From positions 1 through 5,560 of the forward strand of contig CAAFRK010000274.1 of NCBI GenBank assembly GCA_900765235.1: a stretch of DNA of 5,560 nt, read 5' to 3'. This DNA comes from an uncultured Veillonella sp. GTDB lineage: Bacteria > Bacillota_C > Negativicutes > Veillonellales > Veillonellaceae. Made by a program: the position numbers and the translations under genes. The notes below the pieces were generated by a model. That model worked only from the letters and a program-made list of their open reading frames with translations. It did no database searches and had not been told where the DNA came from. Shown here in pieces: positions 1 through 5,560 of the stretch; within the stretch, counting starts at the first letter, position 1; every line of letters starts with the position of its first letter.

Positions 1-19
1 ACAAATCAAAAGGATTTGT
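1..19 (-). terminator. Possible intrinsic terminator downstream of galE
   Basis: On the minus strand, just after the galE stop, the sequence reads ACAAATC-CTTTT-GATTTGT, a perfect 7-bp inverted repeat around a 5-nt loop. Its position 7 nt past the stop codon suits a transcription terminator for the pgi-galE unit. The stem is AT-rich and therefore weak. The T-tract that would confirm an intrinsic terminator would lie beyond the left edge of the window and cannot be seen. The stem might also extend by further pairs outside the window. Confidence 0.5.
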
Positions 20-26
20 TCTTGTT

Positions 27-1016
27 TTATTTGCTTTTAAAACCATCAGGATGAGATGTATGCCATTTCCAAGCATCTTTGATAACATCGGCTACATTAC
101 TGAATTTAGGATCCCAACCAAGTAATTCTTTAATTTTTTCAGAGGAAGCAATCAATGTACCTGGATCGCCAGCACGACGATCACCATATTGAACAGGAAT
201 ATCGATACCAGTTACCTCTTTAGCAGTTTCAATAATTTCCTTAACGGAGAAGCCATTGCCACTACCAAGATTAAACACTTGAGATTCACCACCGTTACGC
301 AAATAATCCATTGCTAACACATGAGCTGTAGCCAAATCATTAACATGAATATAATCGCGTACACATGTACCATCAGCTGTATTATAATCAGTACCAAAAA
401 CAGTTATGTGCTCTCTTTTACCACGAGCTGCATCTAGCACAAGCGGAATCAAATGTGTTTCCGGATGATGATCTTCCCCAATCGTACCAGACGGATCTGC
501 GCCAGCCGCATTAAAATAACGCAATGCAACATACGTAGAACCATAAATAGCACTATAATCAGATAGCATTTCTTCAATCATCAGTTTAGTACGACCATAT
601 ACATTAGTTGGATGCAATGGCGCATCTTCACGAATTGGCACTATCTCTGGTTCCCCATAAACAGCAGCTGTACTGGAAAATACAAAATGTTTTACACCAG
701 CATTACGAGCAGACTCAATAAGATGATATGAGCCAACTACATTATTTTCATAATAAATAGCTGGATTTACCATAGATTCACCGACCTGTGAATGAGCCGC
801 AAAATGCATAACACCAATGATATTATGACCTTTCATAATATCTACTAATTTTGGATCTGCTATATCCATATTGTAGAACTGTACCCCTTCAGGAATTGAT
901 TCTACATGACCGCGCGATAGATTATCTACAATAATAGGTGTATAACCCGATTGTTGTAAGGCACGTACTGTGTGACTCCCAATATAACCAGCCCCACCTG
1001 TTACTAAAATATTCAT
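27..1016 (-). CDS. galE: UDP-glucose 4-epimerase GalE
   Basis: A 329-residue extended short-chain dehydrogenase that interconverts UDP-glucose and UDP-galactose in the cytoplasm, using tightly bound NAD. The sequence shows the N-terminal Rossmann motif GGAGYIGS (G7, G10, G13), the SSTAAVYGEP segment with catalytic-position Thr116, and the Y140-x3-K144 pair. It also has the GalE hallmarks RYFNAAGADPSG (166-177) and DGTCVRDYIHVNDLA (about 215-229). The C-terminus (WKWHTSHPDGF) matches full-length GalE, and the length is normal for the family. The position equivalent to the E. coli Tyr299 gate appears to be Leu288, as in many Gram-positive-type GalEs. The ATG is preceded by AAGGGGG four bases upstream, and that SD overlaps the pgi stop, so the gene is probably translationally coupled to pgi. 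It is the last gene visible in the unit. Confidence 0.96.
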   Translation of the reverse strand: MNILVTGGAGYIGSHTVRALQQSGYTPIIVDNLSRGHVESIPEGVQFYNMDIADPKLVDIMKGHNIIGVMHFAAHSQVGESMVNPAIYYENNVVGSYHLIESARNAGVKHFVFSSTAAVYGEPEIVPIREDAPLHPTNVYGRTKLMIEEMLSDYSAIYGSTYVALRYFNAAGADPSGTIGEDHHPETHLIPLVLDAARGKREHITVFGTDYNTADGTCVRDYIHVNDLATAHVLAMDYLRNGGESQVFNLGSGNGFSVKEIIETAKEVTGIDIPVQYGDRRAGDPGTLIASSEKIKELLGWDPKFSNVADVIKDAWKWHTSHPDGFKSK

Positions 1017-1020
1017 AGTT

Positions 1021-1027
1021 CCCCCTT
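1021..1027 (-). promoter_or_regulatory. galE ribosome binding site overlapping the pgi stop codon
   Basis: The minus strand reads TAAGGGGGAACTATG, where TAA is the pgi stop and ATG is the galE start. The Shine-Dalgarno AAGGGGG shares two bases with the stop codon. Ribosomes terminating on pgi therefore cover the galE initiation site, which suggests coupled translation. Confidence 0.75.
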
Positions 1028-2462
1028 ATGAATTCTCTCCATCCTTTACATGAGCCAATTTTGGACCGATGAGACGTTTATAAACTTCAACACCTGGTTG
1101 ATCGAAAGCGTCTACACCAGCAAAAATAGATTCAAAGTAAACAGCCCAACAATGCATAAACATGATTTCCCCTAAATGGAATGCATTTAATGTTGGTACA
1201 GTTATCGTCATATTAAAGCGATTGTCACTAGATAAAGCCTCTCTATTAGCATCTAATGCAATATTGAGAATATCACAAATGCCTACATTACCAAGTGCTT
1301 GCAATCGTTCATATTGACTATGTGTATTAGGCACTACAAGATTATGTTGCCACTCTTTAACCTTAATAAATTGAACGACCTTATTAAGGCGACCTTCTTG
1401 ATGCTCTTGTACTTGAGCATGCATATCCATAGTTCCTACTGCCGCAACTGGTGTACGACCATAAGGTAAGCATGTATTACTCATCTTACCTAACGATTCG
1501 GACAATAGCTGTACATACCAATCAGATAAGGAATGAAGGGCTTCCCCATAAGGCATAAACACCTCAATAATACGACCATAACGTTCGGACGCAATATATT
1601 TTAGCAATGCACTTAATAAAGCAGGATTTTTGAAAATATCCTCTTCTTGGCAAGCAGCATCCATTGAAGCTGCACCAGCTAAGAACCCCTCAATATCAAA
1701 GCCCACAAGAGCCGCCGTTACAAAGCCAACCTCTGTAAACACAGAGAAACGACCGCCAACACCATAGGGAATACTATAGGTTTTCCAATGATTTTCTAGT
1801 GCCATAGAACGTAGAACTGTAGGATGTTCATCATCAGACGTATCGGTAACAGCTACTACTTCATAATTTATATTCCGATCTTGCAATGCTTTTTCCAAAA
1901 TCATGAAATTAGCCATTGGTTCGATAGTAGAGCCAGACTTAGAGGTGATAACGAGCATCACCTTATAGTCGGGTCCTTTTTTCTGAGCTTGATACTCTAA
2001 GGTACGAATAAGGCCTGATAAATAATCACCATCTACGTTAAATCCAGCAAAATACATCCGTGGATATCCGTTGCGTTCTTCCGTACTAAGATTATTCCAA
2101 AATGCACCACATTGAACATCAAAAATAACCTTACTACCCAAATAAGAACCACCAATACCTACAGATACAACTGTATCAATATTATGGCGAGCATAGTCCC
2201 TCAATTCATAAAGACGTTTTAGCATTGCAGGTGTATTAATACCATCTTCAGAAATATAAGGAAGTTGGTAAAACAATACCGGTTCAGGCAAGCCGTCCTT
2301 GGAAACATGGCCTTCTTCAAAGCCTGTAGAGCGTAAAATATTGGTATGGCGCCAAACATTTTGTATAGCACGCTCAAAGTTTTTTACGTCTCGTTCTTGT
2401 ATGCAACTTTCATTATATATGTTAGCGTAATCTAACTCGAACCCCGATTGTAATCGCAACAT
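1026..2462 (-). CDS. pgi: Glucose-6-phosphate isomerase
   Basis: Cytoplasmic enzyme interconverting glucose-6-phosphate and fructose-6-phosphate in glycolysis and gluconeogenesis. Residues are numbered for the 479-residue form that begins one codon earlier at a TTG; subtract one for the ATG form. Visible motifs are the phosphate-binding loops GIGGS (103-107) and SKSGST (175-180), GGRFS (237-241), the catalytic Glu in SESLGK (E323), the His in DMHAQ (H349) and the C-terminal signature FDQPGVEVYK ending at catalytic Lys463. Length fits the roughly 450-residue Firmicutes form. I chose ATG at 2462 because AAGGAG lies 7 nt upstream; the adjacent TTG (2465) has only a 4-nt spacer. The first family signature is atypical (YGVGGRFSVFTEVG, with Tyr and Glu at positions usually Asp/Asn-like and Pro/Ser/Ala). 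The gene has its own upstream promoter and is followed 9 nt later by galE. Confidence 0.96.
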   Translation of the reverse strand: MLRLQSGFELDYANIYNESCIQERDVKNFERAIQNVWRHTNILRSTGFEEGHVSKDGLPEPVLFYQLPYISEDGINTPAMLKRLYELRDYARHNIDTVVSVGIGGSYLGSKVIFDVQCGAFWNNLSTEERNGYPRMYFAGFNVDGDYLSGLIRTLEYQAQKKGPDYKVMLVITSKSGSTIEPMANFMILEKALQDRNINYEVVAVTDTSDDEHPTVLRSMALENHWKTYSIPYGVGGRFSVFTEVGFVTAALVGFDIEGFLAGAASMDAACQEEDIFKNPALLSALLKYIASERYGRIIEVFMPYGEALHSLSDWYVQLLSESLGKMSNTCLPYGRTPVAAVGTMDMHAQVQEHQEGRLNKVVQFIKVKEWQHNLVVPNTHSQYERLQALGNVGICDILNIALDANREALSSDNRFNMTITVPTLNAFHLGEIMFMHCWAVYFESIFAGVDAFDQPGVEVYKRLIGPKLAHVKDGENS

Positions 2463-2469
2463 CAAATAT

Positions 2470-2475
2470 CTCCTT
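2470..2475 (-). promoter_or_regulatory. pgi ribosome binding site
   Basis: The minus strand reads AAGGAG-ATATTTG-ATG. The strong Shine-Dalgarno has a 7-nt spacer to the ATG at 2462 and only 4 nt to the TTG codon immediately before it, so it favours the ATG as start. Confidence 0.75.
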
Positions 2476-2505
2476 CACTGACATTTTATGTACAATATTC
2501 TACTC

Positions 2506-2514
2506 ATTATACCA
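2506..2514 (-). promoter_or_regulatory. Extended -10 promoter for pgi-galE
   Basis: In the 81-nt gap between the DUF1294 gene and pgi the minus strand contains TGGTATAAT, a perfect extended -10 (TGn plus consensus TATAAT). No good -35 hexamer occurs at 16-18 nt spacing, which is tolerated in extended -10 promoters of the housekeeping sigma factor. Transcription would start near 2499 and give a leader of about 37 nt containing the pgi SD. No strong terminator hairpin separates this promoter from the upstream gene, so read-through from upstream is also likely. Confidence 0.7.
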
Positions 2515-2546
2515 TAAAACAATGAATAAAATATTAGTTTATGCAA

Positions 2547-2825
2547 TCAATTCACCCACAAACCATAACCAAACCCCACTGCATAAACAGACCATAACAA
2601 TGCAATAGGGATAGCTAGTTTAAACTTAAGCTTTAAAGTCTTATGACGCCAAATAACCATGCCCAATAGCGCACCAAGGCCGCCAAAGGCAAATGCTAAA
2701 AATAATAATGTGAACTCTGAAATCCGATTATACCCCTTAATAGCACATAGCTTATCATATCCATACATGCTAAATACAATTAGATTCCATACCCCTACAG
2801 TAACCCAAAATTGTGTATCACTCAT
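2547..2825 (-). CDS. DUF1294 small membrane protein
   Basis: A 92-residue hydrophobic protein of the DUF1294 family, whose function is not known. Family-typical features are YGYDKLCAIKGYNRI (21-35), a central GGLGALLGM segment (48-56) and RHKTLKLKFK (60-69). Three hydrophobic stretches are visible, about 7-22, 38-59 and 70-91, with a basic loop (RHKT...KLKFK) between the second and third that is likely cytoplasmic under the positive-inside rule. There is no cleavable signal peptide. The ATG at 2825 has AAGG 9 nt upstream, a modest SD. It starts 20 nt after the epimerase stop, so it is probably cotranscribed with it. I infer no role in sugar metabolism from position alone. Confidence 0.85.
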   Translation of the reverse strand: MSDTQFWVTVGVWNLIVFSMYGYDKLCAIKGYNRISEFTLLFLAFAFGGLGALLGMVIWRHKTLKLKFKLAIPIALLWSVYAVGFGYGLWVN

Positions 2826-2845
2826 GTCCCCAAACCTTATATACC

Positions 2846-3769
2846 TTACTTATGATGAGCTTTAAAATATTCTAATGTTTTTTGTAAGCCCTCATCTAAT
2901 GTTGTGGAAGCTACAAATCCAAAATCACGTTCTGCCTTTGCATTACTTAAACGTGAATGTTTGATATCCCCTATGCGTTCGTCTTCATAATGAACCATAA
3001 AATCAGCACCACTAATAGATCTGAATCGCGTAATCAACTCATTAACAGATGTTCCCGTATTGGTAGACACGTTATAAATACCTGTACAGCTAGTATTGCC
3101 CATAGCCTTAATATTGGCTTCTACCACATCTTCTACATAAATGAAGTCTCTTGTTTGTTCCCCATCACCATATACGGTTAAAGGCTTACCTTCAACGATT
3201 AAACGATTGAAAATACTAATAACGCCACCTTCACCACCATCACCTTGACGTGGACCATATACATTGGCATATCTAAAGCATACTGTATTTAACCCGAAAG
3301 CTTCACGATAGATACGTAAATACCCTTCTGCAGTAAGCTTAGTCAAACCATAGAAGGATGATGGCATACCACTTAGTTCTTCTGTCAATGGTAATACTGC
3401 TAAGTCCCCATACACAGCAGCCGAAGAAGGCATTAAGAATTGTTCAACTTTCACCTTACGACAGGCATCAAGTACATTAATAAGCCCTAACAAATTAACA
3501 TCACAGTCATAACTTGGATTCTCCATAGAGGATTGAACCATAGTCTGAGCAGCCTCATGAAATACAATAGAAGGCTTAAACTCTTCAAAAACAGATAATA
3601 ATTTTGGATCTCGTACATCCATCTCAATAAATTGAGCAGAATCATGTACAAAAGAACGCATACCTGTAGATAAATTATCTATAACGAGCACATTGTGCCC
3701 CAATTCAATTAATCGATCAACTAGATGGGAACCAATGAAACCGGCTCCGCCTGTAACACATATATTCAT
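2846..3769 (-). CDS. NAD-dependent nucleotide-sugar epimerase (GalE/WbpP-like)
   Basis: A 307-residue extended short-chain dehydrogenase predicted to epimerise a UDP-sugar at C4. It shows GGAGFIGS (G7, G10, G13), an acidic D31 after the second strand, SSAAVYGD with catalytic Ser116, Y140-x3-K144, RYANVYGPRQ (167-175) and YGDGEQTRDFIYVEDV (200-215). The C-terminal RIGDIKHSRLSNAKA (265-279) resembles the WbpP-type GDVRHS segment. There Ser272 occupies the place of E. coli GalE Tyr299, and a small residue at that gate is associated with N-acetylated UDP-hexoses. UDP-GlcNAc/UDP-GalNAc epimerisation is therefore plausible, though inferred. The open frame extends to a GTG at 3805, but that overlaps the rnhA end; AGGAGG five bases before the ATG at 3769 sets the start. 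It sits 22 nt after rnhA. It is a distant paralogue of galE in the same window. dTDP-glucose dehydratase is less likely. Confidence 0.88.
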   Translation of the reverse strand: MNICVTGGAGFIGSHLVDRLIELGHNVLVIDNLSTGMRSFVHDSAQFIEMDVRDPKLLSVFEEFKPSIVFHEAAQTMVQSSMENPSYDCDVNLLGLINVLDACRKVKVEQFLMPSSAAVYGDLAVLPLTEELSGMPSSFYGLTKLTAEGYLRIYREAFGLNTVCFRYANVYGPRQGDGGEGGVISIFNRLIVEGKPLTVYGDGEQTRDFIYVEDVVEANIKAMGNTSCTGIYNVSTNTGTSVNELITRFRSISGADFMVHYEDERIGDIKHSRLSNAKAERDFGFVASTTLDEGLQKTLEYFKAHHK

Positions 3770-3774
3770 AACAC

Positions 3775-3780
3775 CCTCCT
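3775..3780 (-). promoter_or_regulatory. Ribosome binding site of the second epimerase
   Basis: The minus strand reads AGGAGG-GTGTT-ATG, a consensus Shine-Dalgarno with a 5-nt spacer. It lies inside the longer open frame that begins at a GTG (3805) and shows that translation starts at the ATG at 3769, directly before the Rossmann strand. Confidence 0.85.
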
Positions 3781-3791
3781 TTCTGAGAAAG

Positions 3792-4517
3792 TTAAATTCC
3801 CGCACCTTGTTTGGCTAGTACATCAGCCATTTCATTATATGTATCGCCCGTATGAGCAGCCACCTTGTGAAAGTGTACGCGCACACGGTCTTTTATAGAG
3901 TCATAAAACGCAGCATAATATTGAGTCAGTGCATTATTGCGTTTCCATCGTTTAGTAGCCCACATTTCAATCCCCATATAATCATAATATAGGGAACATT
4001 CTGGAATACCATGATCAACGGCATATTTCATAACATACATAGCAGCTAGTAGCTCACCAGCTACATTCCAAAATGATGTATATCGTTCATCATTAGAAGG
4101 AAATGAAAAAGTCTTCTTAGACCCATTCAAGAAGATAACGCCACCAGCACCAACTGTATTGGTACCTTTATTATAACTACCATCAATATAAGCAATAATA
4201 TGGTCGGCCTTAGTAAAATCTGGTTTCACCACATTTGGAGATACCTTATTTTGAACTTTAGAACTAAATCCTATAGGTCTAGAATTCATAGATTTAGACT
4301 TAACTGCTTGTGGCGATTTAGGTTCGCTCCGTTTAGCACTCATAAAATCACTCAAGGATAATCCTGAATCATCTACAAAGGCACGTGCTTCTGCTTCTGT
4401 AGAGAAAGATTTGTAGATAGCACCGCCAAAACCCTTTACCTGTTTCTCACAGTCAGCCCAGGTAGTATAAACTCCTGGTACACGGCCTTGACGAACTGCA
4501 TAAAACTTCTTTGCCAT
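3792..4517 (-). CDS. rnhA: Ribonuclease HI with N-terminal viroplasmin domain
   Basis: A 241-residue cytoplasmic endonuclease that cuts the RNA strand of RNA:DNA hybrids, as in primer and R-loop removal. Residues 1-50 (KFYAVRQGRVPGVYTTW...GFGGAIYKSF) form the caulimovirus viroplasmin/RNase H N-terminal domain known to bind hybrids. A Ser/Lys/Pro-rich linker follows (about 55-103). The catalytic RNase H fold spans about 104-241, with the DEDD residues D112 (YIDGSY), E155 (AGELLAA), D179 (YYDYMGIEMW) and D232 (NEMADVLAK), plus the flexible-loop His222 (AAHTGD). All key residues are present, so it should be active. The ATG at 4517 is preceded by an SD that overlaps the ybaK stop, and the gene lies 9 nt from ybaK. 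The YDYxGIxxW segment is typical of the Firmicutes form rather than E. coli RnhA. Confidence 0.93.
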   Translation of the reverse strand: MAKKFYAVRQGRVPGVYTTWADCEKQVKGFGGAIYKSFSTEAEARAFVDDSGLSLSDFMSAKRSEPKSPQAVKSKSMNSRPIGFSSKVQNKVSPNVVKPDFTKADHIIAYIDGSYNKGTNTVGAGGVIFLNGSKKTFSFPSNDERYTSFWNVAGELLAAMYVMKYAVDHGIPECSLYYDYMGIEMWATKRWKRNNALTQYYAAFYDSIKDRVRVHFHKVAAHTGDTYNEMADVLAKQGAGI

Positions 4518-4522
4518 ACGTA

Positions 4523-4529
4523 CCTCTTA
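4523..4529 (-). promoter_or_regulatory. rnhA ribosome binding site overlapping the ybaK stop codon
   Basis: The minus strand reads TAAGAGGTACGTATG: the ybaK stop TAA runs into AAGAGG, a Shine-Dalgarno with a 5-nt spacer to the rnhA ATG. As at the pgi-galE junction, the genes are 9 nt apart, suggesting coupled translation. Confidence 0.65.
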
Positions 4530-5018
4530 ATGATCCATTGTAAGTACTACAAATTCAGCATTTACAACAGAGGCCAAATCCTTTGGATTTACCTTCATCT
4601 GCATGCCTCGTAGACCAGCGCTTACATATACAAATTCTTGAGGTTCCATTGTAGCATCAAAATAGGTAGGAAACGATTTTTTCATCCCCACTGGAGAACA
4701 TCCGCCCCGTAAGTATCCGGTAATACCTAGTAAGTCCTTAACATGAACCAGTTCTACAGACTTATTATGACTGACACGAGCCGCTTGTTTCATATCTAGC
4801 TCTTCAGCCACTGGAATACAGAATACTACAAACCCTGTTTTATCGCCCTTACCAACAAGTGTTTTAAAGACTTGTTTTTCATCGAGTCCTAAGGCTTCTA
4901 CTACATGAAGGCCTGCAGCACGCTCTTCAGACCACTCATATTCGCTAATACTATAAGGTATCTTATGAGTATCTAAAATACGTAATGCATTTGTTTTTTT
5001 ATGTTTCTCTTTACCCAC
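4527..5018 (-). CDS. ybaK: YbaK/EbsC-family Cys-tRNA(Pro) deacylase
   Basis: A 163-residue cytoplasmic trans-editing protein that hydrolyses mischarged Cys-tRNA(Pro) and related aminoacyl-tRNAs. From the GTG start, the conserved Lys of the VFKTLV motif is K52, the equivalent of the catalytic lysine of YbaK. The family motif GYLRGGCSPVGMKK is at 101-114, and the C-terminal AGLRGMQMKVNPKDL segment is intact. Length is close to the usual 155-160. The open frame extends four codons further, to an ATG at 5030, but those codons are themselves the Shine-Dalgarno (GGAGG, 5 nt before GTG), and no SD precedes the ATG; I therefore choose GTG at 5018. A promoter lies about 40 nt upstream, so ybaK is probably the first gene of the ybaK-rnhA-epimerase-DUF1294 unit. 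The specific tRNA substrate is inferred from the family. Confidence 0.92.
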   Translation of the reverse strand: MGKEKHKKTNALRILDTHKIPYSISEYEWSEERAAGLHVVEALGLDEKQVFKTLVGKGDKTGFVVFCIPVAEELDMKQAARVSHNKSVELVHVKDLLGITGYLRGGCSPVGMKKSFPTYFDATMEPQEFVYVSAGLRGMQMKVNPKDLASVVNAEFVVLTMDH

Positions 5019-5023
5019 TATAA

Positions 5024-5028
5024 CCTCC
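5024..5028 (-). promoter_or_regulatory. ybaK ribosome binding site that decides a GTG start
   Basis: The minus strand reads ATGGAGGTTATAGTG. GGAGG with a 5-nt spacer points to GTG (5018), and it falls inside codons 1-3 of the longer in-frame ATG version. No purine-rich SD precedes the ATG at 5030 (upstream bases TTATGCTAGTAT), so the ATG is unlikely to be the main start. Confidence 0.75.
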
Positions 5029-5054
5029 ATATACTAGCATAACAAATAAATTTA

Positions 5055-5063
5055 ATCATACCA
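5055..5063 (-). promoter_or_regulatory. Extended -10 promoter for ybaK and downstream genes
   Basis: The minus strand contains TGGTATGAT, an extended -10 with TATGAT matching TATAAT at five of six positions. The -35 region at 16-18 nt spacing is poor. Initiation would be near 5048, about 30 nt before the GTG start. The core TTATGGTATGAT is nearly identical to the pgi promoter core TTATGGTATAAT. Confidence 0.6.
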
Positions 5064-5064
5064 T

Positions 5065-5090
5065 AATATATTTCTATCGATAAATATATT
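5065..5090 (-). repeat. Perfect 9-bp AT-only inverted repeat between yejK-like gene and ybaK
   Basis: Arms AATATATTT at 5065-5073 and AAATATATT at 5082-5090 are exact reverse complements around an 8-nt centre holding ATCGAT. It sits just after the stop of the nucleoid-associated protein gene and over the expected -35 region of the ybaK promoter. It could be an operator, a weak transcript-end hairpin, or chance in AT-rich DNA. There is no T-tract directly after it, so a classic intrinsic terminator is not supported. Confidence 0.5.
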
Positions 5091-5098
5091 TTTCATTA

Positions 5099-5560
5099 CT
5101 ATTTATTTACGATTTTATTAATATTTTTTAGTTCAATACGCAAGGTTCCATCATCATTAGTTTTGATTTCAATGAACTCGCGATTTTTCATATACTCTAC
5201 AGGAAAAGAAATTTCAATGCCCGTATCGGTTTTAATCTTATGATGTTCGCCAACCTTCGTAGCAAACTCTCGATTAACAGGTAGAGGCCTCATCATATCC
5301 GCATCAGCTAATTCTTTCTTAGCCGCCTCTTGTTGAACAGGATTGGCTTTAAATACCTCTTCCACAATGCGAACAGGATCTACTGTATCAGATACTTCTG
5401 CATTTTTCGCAATCATAGACTTTGCAATCGTCAATTCAACGACACCATCTGACTCATGGGCTTGAGCCACCTTATCTACGATAGCTTTCACCTTTTTCAC
5501 CGTATCTCTAGAAGATTGGTTAGTGCCTAATTGCAATACCTTATCTGCTAAGATATAGGA
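5099..5560 (-). CDS. Nucleoid-associated protein, YejK/NdpA family (C-terminal part)
   Basis: The last 153 residues of a protein whose start lies beyond the right edge. The frame is open to base 5560 (reading SYILADKV before LQLGTN), so an apparent TTG start at 5536 is not real. The C-terminal segment IKTDTGIEISFPVEYMKNREFIEIKTNDDGTLRIELKNI resembles the conserved end of the YejK/NdpA 37-kDa nucleoid-associated family, normally about 330 residues, so roughly half is missing here. Members associate with the nucleoid; the molecular role in Firmicutes is poorly defined. It ends with TAG. The 80-nt gap to the ybaK start carries a separate promoter, so it is probably its own transcription unit. 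Confidence 0.78.
   Translation of the reverse strand, partial: SYILADKVLQLGTNQSSRDTVKKVKAIVDKVAQAHESDGVVELTIAKSMIAKNAEVSDTVDPVRIVEEVFKANPVQQEAAKKELADADMMRPLPVNREFATKVGEHHKIKTDTGIEISFPVEYMKNREFIEIKTNDDGTLRIELKNINKIVNK

Noticed and set aside
2466..2546. Intrinsic terminator between the DUF1294 gene and pgi
   Set aside because: I found no stable stem followed by a T-tract on the minus strand; the gap is explained by a promoter and the pgi leader.
2659..2865. Plus-strand open frame of 68 codons
   Set aside because: It lies antisense to the DUF1294 gene and the end of the epimerase gene. It has no recognisable domain and its composition is what a reverse-strand shadow would give.
2957..3181. Plus-strand open frame of 74 codons
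   Set aside because: It is entirely antisense to the well-supported epimerase coding sequence and resembles no known protein.
3770..3805. Twelve-codon N-terminal extension of the second epimerase from a GTG
   Set aside because: It overlaps the end of rnhA and contains the AGGAGG ribosome binding site of the downstream ATG. The Rossmann strand begins directly after that ATG, as in other family members.
5534..5536. TTG as start codon of the nucleoid-associated protein gene
   Set aside because: The reading frame continues open to the window edge, and the family is about twice as long, so the gene is simply cut by the window.
1..5560. A defence, mobile or otherwise novel multi-gene system
   Set aside because: All genes belong to common housekeeping families with intact motifs. 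There are no transposases, integrases, direct-repeat arrays, tRNA genes or abrupt compositional changes that I can see.

Overview
This 5.56 kb window looks like a chromosomal housekeeping stretch of an AT-rich bacterium. Every gene lies on the minus strand, so transcription runs from right (5560) to left (1). The gene set and protein style (an RNase HI with a viroplasmin domain, a DUF1294 membrane protein, a YbaK deacylase, a Gram-positive-type GalE) point to the Firmicutes. My best guess is Negativicutes, possibly Veillonella. That assignment is inference from general resemblance and is not proven by any marker here.

Layout in the direction of transcription: (1) the C-terminal 153 residues of a YejK/NdpA-type nucleoid-associated protein, running off the right edge (5560-5099); (2) a 68-nt AT-rich gap holding a perfect 9-bp inverted repeat and an extended -10 promoter; (3) a YbaK-family aminoacyl-tRNA deacylase; (4) RNase HI with an N-terminal hybrid-binding domain; (5) a 307-residue nucleotide-sugar epimerase; (6) a 92-residue DUF1294 membrane protein; (7) an 81-nt gap with a second extended -10 promoter; (8) glucose-6-phosphate isomerase (pgi); (9) UDP-glucose 4-epimerase (galE), followed by a short hairpin at the left edge that may be the operon terminator.

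The gaps between genes 3-4-5-6 are 9-22 nt, and pgi-galE are 9 nt apart, so these read as two transcription units, or as one unit with an internal promoter before pgi. Pgi interconverts glucose-6-P and fructose-6-P. GalE and the second epimerase act on UDP-sugars made from those hexose phosphates. The pgi-galE pair and the upstream epimerase therefore fit the supply of sugar precursors for the cell envelope. RNase HI and YbaK are nucleic-acid and tRNA quality-control functions with no obvious metabolic link to the sugar genes.

Several apparent longest-ORF starts are wrong. Shine-Dalgarno placement supports a GTG start at 5018 for ybaK, an ATG at 3769 for the second epimerase and an ATG at 2462 for pgi. 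I see no mobile element, CRISPR array, RNA gene or defence system. The most interesting points are the predicted substrate difference between the two epimerases, the near-identical promoter cores in front of ybaK and pgi, and the ybaK start-site trap.
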